Origin: Spirometra erinaceieuropaei
Taxonomy: Eukaryota; Platyhelminthes; Cestoda; Diphyllobothriidea; Diphyllobothriidae
Assembly: GCA_902702965.1 (NCBI GenBank)
Contig: CACRXP010000625.1
Location: 153,194-217,193, forward strand
Length of the DNA: 64,000 nucleotides
Direction of reading: 5' to 3'
Shown piece after piece: positions 22,601 through 31,473 of the stretch (positions are counted from its first letter, which is position 1; each line of letters opens with the position of its first letter). The notes beneath the pieces are model-generated. The model was not told the DNA's origin. It ran no database searches and was given only the letters and a program-made list of their open reading frames with translations. The position numbers and the translations under genes were made by a program.

Positions 22601-22998
22601 GTTCGCCTTAGTCACCCCAATCCCTGCCTACTTTGCCTCCTGTTGTCCACTTTAGAACCCTTTTAACCCCTACAAGGGATAGACCCACATGTACGCGGTC
22701 CAAGCCCCGTAACATAGTTCAGATGTTTTTGCACGGCATCACTATTAAATGAAAAGTTTGTTTCCCCAACATTGGAGTCATAGTTAGAAAGAAAGCACTC
22801 CTGTGATGCGTAGGGGACAGTAATGATCAAGACAAGCAGTACACACAGTATGACAAGCCAGTGAATGATCGAAACGGCCAAATGCGGGCTAGTCGGCTCA
22901 ATTGAACTGGTTTCTTGGCTATCTGAAGTAAGCGAAGAATAAGTCCGATTTAGAAAGGCGACGTCTTCTGCAGGATTCACCCTCCGGCGGACGTCCAT
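19643..22998 (-). CDS. ERMP1: Endoplasmic reticulum metallopeptidase 1 (M28 family), two exons
   Basis: ERMP1/Fxna is a zinc aminopeptidase-like ER membrane protein. The first exon (22998 to about 22670) starts at GCCATCATGG and encodes a short cytosolic tail, one membrane segment (HWLVILCVLLVLIITV) and GLGPRTCGS. The second exon (about 22400 to 19643) carries the M28 domain. NCHYDSAPGSPGASDA supplies the H-D and D zinc ligands, FNSAEESILPASH the catalytic Glu pair, then FINLEGAGAGG, SDTDFRIFRDYG and the late histidine in YSYHTRHD. FFDVLG-like YFDVLGSFMLKYPWW, about seven further membrane segments and a lumenal C-terminal domain ending LPNWTVPISW follow. Total length is about 1,020 residues, somewhat longer than vertebrate ERMP1. 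All catalytic residues appear present. Exact intron ends are unresolved; the best in-frame choices are a GTAGGG donor with a GGGAAG acceptor, or GTCTAT with CTACTAG. Confidence 0.95.
22401..22673 (-). other. ERMP1 intron (approximate) with repeated GATATC palindromes
   Basis: Intron of roughly 230-280 bp. It contains two copies of an ATATCGAGACGATATCT-type word (near 22413-22430 and 22491-22510), each followed by a TTTTCGAGATAC-like word. It is AT-rich and non-coding. Its ends are uncertain by a few bases. Confidence 0.6.
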
Positions 22999-23159
22999 GA
23001 TGGCGGTACAGCCCCCCGCCTGTTAATCAAACACGGCTGCAATCAAAATAGTTAATGAAAACACGCCTTTCTTATTCCAAGTACTCAAGAAAAGAAGAAC
23101 GCCTGTCTATTCCGTCACCCCAATATAATCGGGATGAATATGCTGTTATGAGTTAAACA

Positions 23160-24897
23160 CAATCATATTTTCTTTGAGTTCCTCGCTGCTGTCAAATGAA
23201 GATCATCCTGAATTTCCGTACATCCCGAACACACCAACTGAGCGATGGTAGGATAAACTTCTACGAAAATATTGAACCCAAAGGAACCTTGATAGGAACA
23301 TAAGTAACATACTCTCCCTAGATGATATTGTCCGCAGAGAATATAAGGTATTGAACGAACCGAAGTCCCCAGAACCAGACGAGATCCCACCCAAGCTTCT
23401 CAAAGAACTTGTCAATGAGTGAATTCGGTAAAAACTATCAGTGAGCACCCCTCTATCTTCAGTAATTCTCCGCAAAGTTAAGGAGAAGATCATGAAGAGT
23501 GAATTGGTGCAATTTCTGAAAGTTCACGATTTGCTATCGAACTGCCAATATGGGTTCCGGAAGGGAAGAACCTGAACGACAAATCGGCTGCAATCTTTCA
23601 AGAGCTTGACAGAGCTCTAGACGACAGCCACGCGGTCCATATGGCTTTCATTTACATCCAGAAGGCGTTCAACACTGTGGCACCCCAGAAACTGTTATAC
23701 AAGCTTAAAAATCAGGACCAGATGCAGTGTTCTCAAATGGATCAAAAAATTCCTTGCGCGTTAACAGCAGATTGTGTACATCGGTCAAGGTAAATCAGAT
23801 CCTGCTATCATCGAGAGTGGTGTTCCCCAGGGTTCAGTACTAAGACCGATTATGTTCCTAATATATGTGGACGATGCCGCAAGAGCTTTGACTATGAAGC
23901 AGCAATGTTTGCCGACGACATGAAGATATGGATTGTAATTGGGGCACTGCCGACGAAGACAGACTGTAGATGAACCTTAAAGGGTAAGAAGAATTGTCAA
24001 ACCGTTGCTTCCAGCAATTCCACGTTGGTTAGTGTATCATACTTCGCGTAAACAACACAGCCATATTCGCCAGCACAGGAGACTACTTTCTGGACAGTGC
24101 AGCATTACGAGACGTCCAGGCCCAAAAGGACCTCGGTGCGCTGACGACGAATTCATTAAAACCATCCTCTCATTGTTCGAGAGTGGCAGAAAACGCAATG
24201 TCCGTACTGTATACTACCAAGCGAGCATTTATGGATTTTGACGAAGACCTTTTCTCAAATACTTTCGGATCATTCGTGCGGCCGCACTTGGAATACGGCA
24301 TACAAGCCTGGAAGCCGTGGGCAATTCAAAATCAAAGTTGCCTCGAAAGAGTTCAGAGGAGATCCACGAAGACTGTTAGGGGTCAAAGCTCATTCCCCTA
24401 TGCTACCCGCTTAATAAATCTGAACCTCTTCCCCTTGAGTTTTAAGCAACTTCGCGGGGATCTCGTGCAAGCATTGCGCATAGTGAAGGAGTTGGATTAC
24501 AGCCTGGTCTTTGAGGACTTTATCGAATTTGCTACCACGAGCAGCCTCCACGGTCACCCGCTTAAATTGCGCACTCAGCAGGCAAAGCTGGATGTACGGA
24601 AGTTCTCCTTCTCTGTTCGAGTGGTCAAACCATGCGATGTTCTCCCTGCAGATGCTGCGATTTCAGCATCGATACAAAGCTTTAAAAAGAGCCTTGACAT
24701 ATTTATTTTCTCAAATGATCAAGAGCGATGAGAGATAGAGCTCACCACCCTTGACTCACTTTCCTTTTGCCATACCATCATGAGCTCGTTTTAATGATTT
24801 CAGATCAGCCAATTTCTCTGTCGAACGCGCCCAGTTTTACGTCGCAAATAGAGTACTCAAAGGGTCACACCTATTTTCTTCAATAAACTGAATTTAA
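23160..24897 (+). pseudogene. CR1-like LINE fragment 'D', copy 1
   Basis: Degraded reverse transcriptase in pieces: KSPEPDEIPPKLL (RT0/1 region, near 23360), GVPQGSVL-type block near 23820, AMFADDMKIW (catalytic box, near 23900), and a long open thumb and C-terminal stretch (24183-24731) with RPHLEYGIQAWKPW and LERVQRRSTKTVRGQ. It ends in a 3' region with AATAAACTGAATTTAACT near 24890. Stops and frameshifts precede the catalytic box and the endonuclease is absent (5' truncation). It belongs to the same family as LINE 'B' at 38994-41833. The copy at 47912-49645 is nearly identical. Confidence 0.8.
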
Positions 24898-26217
24898 CTG
24901 AACATTCAGAATAGGCCAGGAAATTAGGTGACTTACGATTACCTACACAGCCGTTAAAGAGCAAAAGGGACTTGAAAACGTGGGTATCTGGACAAAAGCC
25001 TATTACCAGGAGTAGAAAGAATTGCTCCAAAAAATTCAAAAAACAGTCCGGTTAAGACCAAAATTTTCCCTGGTTTATCGTATAAATTAAAATACTATTG
25101 TTCTATATGAATTTATGAGCCGCGATGACTATCACCAGCCTAAAGATGATTCCGTTGGCCTTAATGAACTCTGGAATGGTCTCCTGCATTGGCAAAGGCT
25201 TGATGGGAACAAACATCTGGATTATGACATGCAGCCGCCCCAGTTCATTTCAGTTATTCGACGACAAATGATGGAAAGTGGTTTAGTTGTGTCATTGTTT
25301 ATATAGAACAGTCTACACATAGAAATAGCCGATTATGTCTTAACTGCTAAAATGCAGTACTATTTATCAGTCGTACAAAAATTGCAGGATTAACTACTCC
25401 TTGGACGGGTCCGGAATGTCGTCAGTTCCAGTTTTGTCCGGCCGTTAATACGGGCAGACGTGTTAGCAGGAGACGCAATATCCAGGAAAGTTGACGTGTA
25501 GGAAGAAAGTTATGGCGACACCAACGTAGAAGTCAAGTAATTTGCCTTGGACTGGATCGCTCACACGCGAATGCTCGACCGTCACAAACGGAGACTTCCA
25601 TCGCTGTTTCGTGAGGCGCGTTCGGAGACCGTGACCTACGATTAAATTGGCTAAAATGCATAAGGATAACGCAGAAACTATTGCCCACTCCTCTCACGCA
25701 AACATCACAGTTAGGAACTTGATTCGGTAAATGACAGAGACAGTTTTCCTTTTCAAAAGGAGGTCGTGCGGCTTCCGGAAGGAGTTCGTGATATCGGAAA
25801 AAAAGCGATCTCGAGAAGGAACGGAGACTGTAGAGGAAACATCGGAGATGACGACGGCCTGAAAATTCTCTAGAATTTAGGAAACCCCAAATAGGTGTCT
25901 GGAACACATGAAGATGATCGAACAGGAATTGGTCAAAAATGTCGGAAAACAAAAAAGAAATGCGGAAAAGTTCAATGCAGATGGGAACAGAGCGAAAGGC
26001 AATTGGGAGTCAATTTCTCGTCTAAAGGATTATCGGGAAAATAAGATAACCGAAAACTCAGACTAAACAAATCCCTTATCCCATTTCTTCATGTCCGTGT
26101 ATGCCGAGGGGCCGTCTTTTGATAGGGAAGTACGCCGGCAAGTTGTCACATCTAGCGATACATTTAGCACGATGACGTTTACAAGAGACACAATGAGGAA
26201 GTCATTGTGTCAGTTAC
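24898..26217. other. Shared but unidentified repeat-block sequence, copy 1
   Basis: 1.3 kb conserved in copy 2 (49646-50985). It contains a minus-strand frame of 139 codons (25533-25952), disrupted in the same places in both copies and without recognisable motifs. Probably an old non-coding repeat. Confidence 0.5.
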
Positions 26218-26687
26218 AGCCCTGCCAACACATGGCCCCGCCTTGTGGGTGTGGCCAAGCGTGGCTGGACGCGGCCATGGCCGCGCCATATTTTGAGAAA
26301 ATTCAAGAGTCGTTTCAGCCGCTTAGACGAAATTTTCTGTGTTTTAATGTTGCGCAATTGCCTAAATATACGTTAATTCACCCAGAAAGTGCCCTGAGTC
26401 TGCACTACTTGGGGAATTATAATTTGCCTGGATAAGCCGATTAGGACGCTTTTGTTTAAGTGGGCCACTTGGACGCCATTTTTCTACTGCTCGACCGGAC
26501 GCTCGCGACAAGGTGGTACGTTTTCCCGCGTCGATTTCATGTCTATCGCGTCTTTATGGTCTTACTTACGCAATTACTAATCTCTTTTATGCTATGCAAG
26601 TAGGTTTACTAACTTAATTACAATTTTAATCTCACTGTGGGCGTTTCAAGTGCAGTTCAATTTTTTTAACTTGTTTTATACCCATCA

Positions 26688-28666
26688 ATGAAAGCAATCA
26701 TGAAGCGCAAGTATTATGGCTTCCATCGGAGCACAATTTACAAGCGGATTGCGCGTGAGAAGAAGGCATATTATGCGCGGATGGCTGATCCCTCCGTTTC
26801 CTCTACGCCATCGGTCGTAGACCAACCACCGGAACTAGAAATGCCCGAACTAGTCCCAGAAGTTTGCACTGGTAGTCATCTTACTATGTTACTCAATAGC
26901 AAATTTAGAGCCAGTAGACATAAGCGAGGACGCGGTCGCAGGCAAATACTTTCTGGCGGATTTACGGGAATTCTGCTTGGAGGCCCAAATGCCACTATCC
27001 ACAACAAAGAAGTTGTTTCGGATGCTGCGGCCCTACCACTCAGAAGTGCCTAAAGACCCAAGGACGCTATTGCAAACGCCTCGGACCTGCATTAGCAAGC
27101 CCCTGAACAAAGGCAACTATGTTCATTTAGGTCTTGAACGTGGTCTGCTGGATCAACTGCACATTCTGCCCGAAACAAGCGTTCCTGAAATGCGCATCCA
27201 ACTGCATATCGACGGAATGAAGATATTCAAGGGTTCTAATCGAGGCCTGTGGCCGATTCTTGCCCGTGTTCGCCATCCAGTTGTTGGTCAGCCCTTCATT
27301 GTTGGAGTGTTCTCCGGTCCCGGCAAACCCGATCCGTTGGATGACTTCCTGGGCGACTGTGTTGGCGAGCTGAAAGACCTCCTGGCCAGTGGTCTGCGCA
27401 TTCCACATACGCAAAATAGCGTAAAGGTGATCTTAGACAATGTTATCTGCGACACCCCTGCCCGATGTTTTGTGCGGCAAGTTAAAGCTCACAATGGCTG
27501 TTACGGGTGTGACAGGTATGTTGTTTCGTACCTTTAACTATAACCACCACAGGTGTTCCCATATGGGCAAACGTATTGCAAACCGCATGACGTTTCCAGT
27601 ATGCAGTGGGCGTCTGCGTGACGACAGGTCATTCAGGCTGCGAAGACAGGAACCGCACCACAAGGGCAGGTCTCCGTTCGAGGATTTGCCCGTCGATATG
27701 GTGACCTCCTTCCCACTCGACTATATGCACCTGGTTTGCCTGGGCGTCATGCGGAAGTTACTGCATATTTGGCGTCTGGGCTCCAGCAGGCACTCTGACT
27801 CATTGAATGAGTCTAGTAAGATGTGCAGCCAAAATTTGCCGGTCGAGTTTTCGCGTAAATGCAGAACACTCGATTGTCTAGAGTTTTGGAAGGCTGCCGA
27901 ATACAGGCAATTCCTACTGTACATAGGCCCCGTCGTTTTTTCCTCCGCCTTAAGCGAAGCCCGTTACCAACACTTTTTACAGTTTTCCCTCGCAGTGCAC
28001 ATATATTGCCATCCCATATTGCATATATCTTGCGGAGAATACGGCCGACTTCTGTTAAATCGCTTTGTTGTTAATTTCCCCACCTTGTATAGTCCCTCCG
28101 ATATTATTTACAATGTCCATTGTCTGCTTCACCTGTATGACGATGTGTCTCGGTTTGGAGTGTTGGATAATTTCTCGGCATTTCCTTTCGAGTCCTTTTT
28201 GCAGAGTGTCCGCAGCAGTATAAAAGGGCCTACTAACGTAGCCGCGCAGGTTTTCAAGCGCTTTTCTGAAAGACGCTTGCCTGAGTTACCAACATGCCCA
28301 ATGCTGTTCGACGACGACGAGGGAGTAGCACGGGCATTTAAACTGCCTCGCGGATCCACCGCAATTTTCCATAGAGACTTTGTTTTGTCAAATAAACAGC
28401 CCGATAATGTGGTACTTATCGGAAATAGACCGTGCCTGCTGACATCAGTGTCGGATACCGGCATAACTCACCGCCCGTTCCTTGACTGTGAGGACCTTTT
28501 TACAACATCCCTTCCCTCATCCTCCTTGTATATGTTTAAAGCCTCCCGTTTGTCAGGCGTTCCTTCAACTGCTGCCCTCTCAGACATCATTTGTAAATAT
28601 GTTCCCTTTGATATTGACGGTCGTTTTTTTCTAATTCCGTTACCGCACACTGTGCGTGCGCGGTGA
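26688..28666 (+). CDS. TNP2/EnSpm-like transposase, three exons
   Basis: Exons 26688-26871, 26909-27515 and 27553-28666 join to 1905 nt, 634 residues. Both introns are 37 nt (GTAGTC...TTTAG and GTATGT...CACAG). Neither is a multiple of three, so splicing is needed for an open frame. The N terminus is basic (MKRKYYGFHRSTIYKR from the second ATG at 26700). Then come VPKDPRTLLQTPR, LHIDGMKIFKGSN (first acidic residue), VILDNVICDTPARCF, the CYGCDRC cysteine cluster created by splicing, FPLDYMHLVCLGVMRKLL and FPFESFLQSV, a candidate for the last acidic residue. These blocks recur in an abundant animal transposase family usually paired with a DUF4806 protein. The catalytic triad is inferred by analogy. 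The frame has no damage, so the gene may be active. Confidence 0.85.
26872..26908 (+). other. Transposase micro-intron 1 (37 nt)
   Basis: GT...AG, joining ACT G to AG CCA. A 28-nt alternative acceptor (CTCAATAG) also keeps frame, but the 37-nt choice matches the next intron in length. Confidence 0.75.
27516..27552 (+). other. Transposase micro-intron 2 (37 nt)
   Basis: GTATGTTG...ACCACAG. Removal joins TGT GAC AG to G TGT, giving CDRC and completing a cysteine cluster; unspliced reading stops at 27537. Confidence 0.9.
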
Positions 28667-28707
28667 CTCTTGTTTACATTGTTCATTTGATATAAATTTC
28701 CCTGTAG

Positions 28708-30103
28708 ATGTATTCGGTTGTCGAATTCATAAATGATAAGACTGTGGCCGTGGTGGCTGCAGCCTGGTTTTACGACGTGGGCAGCGTTATGTGGCCTAAG
28801 AACCACAAAGAGCGGGCCGTCCTGCTGAATAATAACAAGCGGCCACCAGACGGCACCAAGGTGTACGCTGTTCGGCTACTAAAAAGTAACCTGACACTGG
28901 TGAAGGCCAGACAGCTGGTCCGGAAAGCAGAGCTGTCGGACAATCTTTCTAGTTCTGAGCCGGGCGAATTAGGCAGAGGGATAAAGAGAAAGTACATGTC
29001 CCATACTGTTAATATTTCTTTGCAGGTATGTCCGCAGGCAGACGTCGGATTCAGACGATGATGACGAACCACTTTATCGTCCGAGACAGCTACTTGGTTG
29101 GCCAACACCACCACGAATATTACAGTAAGCATAATTATCGTTAATTATTCGTACGCCAAGAATGGACGAACAGATGCCCCACCTCTTCTCTCAGTCGAGT
29201 CACCCTACGCCATCGACTTCATATCGGTAGCTGCCTGTTATTAATTATTACCGAAGGCTGTCTAGGGAAATGCCGGCACCTGCGCCAGTGCCTGCTACCG
29301 AACCTGCATGTAGCCATCAGGCGCAGAGTGACACGAATGACGTAAACTTTCGGTTAGCGTCCCTCGAGTAAGACTGTTGACAATCTCATTGACAATCTAT
29401 TAGAAACAAAGTCGATTTCCTGGCCGAACAAATGGTCGCCCTCAACAACAGTGTGCGGCAACTGCAGGCAACAATGACTGATGCTGTCAGTGCATTAGAG
29501 AGGGGTGCCACTACTGCCGACGTCGGGCCCTCTCGTCTGCATTTGCCACTGTGCACAGCCGAAGCCTACGAAGACTTCGTTCGTCGGCTAACTACTGAGG
29601 CGGAATTGGCAGACAAGGCGGTATGTGTATATTTGTTTGACTGTTCTCAGATCAGACAGCTGGCCGTGGTGGGAGGGCGGAGTGAAAAAGACTTTGTCAG
29701 AAATCTACTGACTGCTCTCATTGGTCCGCCGCTTTGTTACACCTGCTGGAGGGGCGGATCCAAGGAGAAGCGGTCGTTCCTTGCCTGCCCGTTATTTAGC
29801 ATCGTCAACGGTAGGTCTACTTTTTGCTTATTGGCACATACAGATGCCATCGGCCAAAACCCCCGTTTTAGCAACTGCAACAGGGAGGTACTTCGACTTA
29901 CGGCCATTAATTGGTTCCATGGGTCGAAGGACCGTTATGGAGGACGATCGAGACGCAGACGCAATATTCACACAGTACGACATTTTGCTTTGAATTACTG
30001 CCTAAATGTGTTCAGTTTCAAGGAGTCCCCACTGATGACCTCGCATGCCCACAACTCTCCCCTCCGAAGCACTCGTAAGTTAACTGAAAAAGACTGCTAT
30101 TAA
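28708..30103 (+). CDS. DUF4806-type accessory protein of the transposon, seven exons
   Basis: Exons 28708-28991, 29026-29124, 29161-29226, 29257-29367, 29404-29620, 29651-29810 and 29844-30103 sum to 1197 nt, 398 residues. Introns are 34, 36, 30, 36, 30 and 33 nt, all GT-AG. The N-terminal domain begins MYSVVEFINDKTVAVV with a conserved W-P pattern (SVMWP). An acidic linker follows, then a coiled coil across the 29368-29403 intron (RLASLENKVDFLAEQ). The C-terminal DUF4806 segment reads LPLCTAEAYEDFVRRL, then IRQLAVVGGRSEKDFVRNLL across the 30-nt intron and later INWFHGSKDRYGGR. Such proteins accompany this transposase type in many animals; their biochemical role is unknown to me. A CCCTGTAG acceptor abuts the ATG, so a non-coding upstream exon is possible. 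Confidence 0.8.
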
Positions 30104-30109
30104 CACACT

Positions 30110-30956
30110 TTATGTTATTTCCTACTTTTAATTAATTATAATGGTAGTATGTATTTCGGAAGTATGTATACATACATACTAGTATGTATGAATTAACAGT
30201 GTACTTTGCAATAGTAATTATTATTTTGTAATAACTATTGCAAAGTACATTGCTAATTAACTCGATGATGTCTGCTTGAGGTCTGACGTTCGCAGAAGTA
30301 GTAAATCCGCCTACCTATCTCTTGAGTTCGAAAAGTAAGACCTAGCTCATTTTACCCGGCCCTCGTTGACCGGTTTGTGGTCTGCGTCGGGCCCGCATTT
30401 TACTGTGATCAGTGTCGCGCCCGCCCTGGTTGACTGCGTAGATAATTAGCGTCCCTAATTACTTCGCGCCGTCGCTGCCTCTTGTCAAATTGGTTCGTAA
30501 AACCGAATACGGGCAAATAAATGAATTTGACAAAGGACGCCCGGGCTTCTCTGCATCAGCCCTGAGGTAAATTAGGGTCATGTACATAGAACTATGTGCG
30601 TGAATTTCCCGTGCCTGGGGACGGGCAGACGAATTCACTACTCAGAACGCCGGACCCGCGTCTGGCCTGCACCGAAGGAAGCCTCCTTATGATACGCCAC
30701 CTAGGAATTGCATTTCTCCTACTATTGGCATTATTGATTAGTTCAATGACAAGAGCATTTCCCATGTTTTACCACAGTTCTTTTTTTTACAGGAACCGCC
30801 CATAACCAGTGGAAGCCTTTTAATATCCATTGGAGAACTGCATCCCCGCCTGTATTTTTCGTACCGATTTCTCATTTGTAAATACTCAATAAACCGTCGT
30901 TTCTAACCATTGTCTGTCCACTTTCCTATGTCGTGGGATAGAGTGAACGCTAACTA
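30110..30956. other. Transposon 3' non-coding region with hairpin and polyadenylation signals
   Basis: Contains a 15-bp perfect inverted repeat (30201-30215 with 30234-30248; GTACTTTGCAATAGT) preceded by a GTATGTATACATAC palindrome. AATAAA-type signals occur near 30516 and 30890. A 69-codon frame at 30596 has no recognisable content. Confidence 0.6.
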
Positions 30957-31311
30957 GGTTGTCCGGTTGTGCACTTACGCGGGGTGTTTACCGCTGATTT
31001 GCTTTAGCCGAAGCTGACATGTAATCGTGCTGCGATAGCCGGCCGTTTAGAATGAGTGCACCCGCGAGTTAAAAACGGAAGTCATTAAAGGGCGGGGAAC
31101 GAATGGAGAATGGGGAGATCCTATCGGTTGTCCGGTTGTGCACTTACGCGGGGTGTTGACCATTAATAGTCAATCAATTGATTTGCTTTAACCGAGGCTA
31201 CGAGGATCCAGTGACACATGTAATCTTACAGCGACAGCCGCCAGTCTAGAATGAGTGCATTCGCGAGTAAAAACGGAGGCCATAAAAGGGTGGGGGACGA
31301 ATGGAGAATGG
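30957..31311 (+). repeat. Direct subterminal duplication in the transposon
   Basis: Two diverged units start GGTTGTCCGGTTGTGCAC at 30957 and 31126 and both end in GAATGGAGAATGGGG. The second unit has a small insertion with TCAATCAATTG. Possibly transposase-binding repeats. Confidence 0.75.
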
Positions 31312-31473
31312 GGGGCGCCGCCACGCATTTTTTTTCGGATGGTGTGGCCAGACCTGGCTGTGGTGTCGAAGGCCACACCTTAGCCACGCCAAATGGCCAC
31401 GTTTGGCCGAGTCGTAGCCACGTCTCGCCGCGGCGGCAAGGCGTGGCCAGCCGCGGCTGGTGCTGGCAGAGAG

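Larger units (their letters stand above)
26220..31471 (+). mobile_element. Complete TNP2/EnSpm-like cut-and-paste transposon
   Basis: The left end, CCCTGCCAACACATGGCC, is inversely related to the right end, GGCTGGTGCTGGCAGAG. An AG dinucleotide flanks both sides (26218-26219 and 31472-31473). The other block copy lacks the element; there the sequence reads CTACAGCCTATT without interruption (near 50975). Inside are a three-exon transposase gene (26688-28666) and a seven-exon DUF4806-type gene (28708-30103), both on the plus strand and both open after splicing. GC-rich subterminal sequence lies at both ends. The target duplication (2 bp) and transposase type suggest the CMC/EnSpm group, although the termini are not CACTA. 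The 662-bp element at 45084-45745 has related ends. Confidence 0.85.

Noticed and set aside
24857..26435. CRISPR-like or bacterial gene content
   Set aside because: No regular spaced repeats, no operon-like gene packing; the window is eukaryotic throughout.
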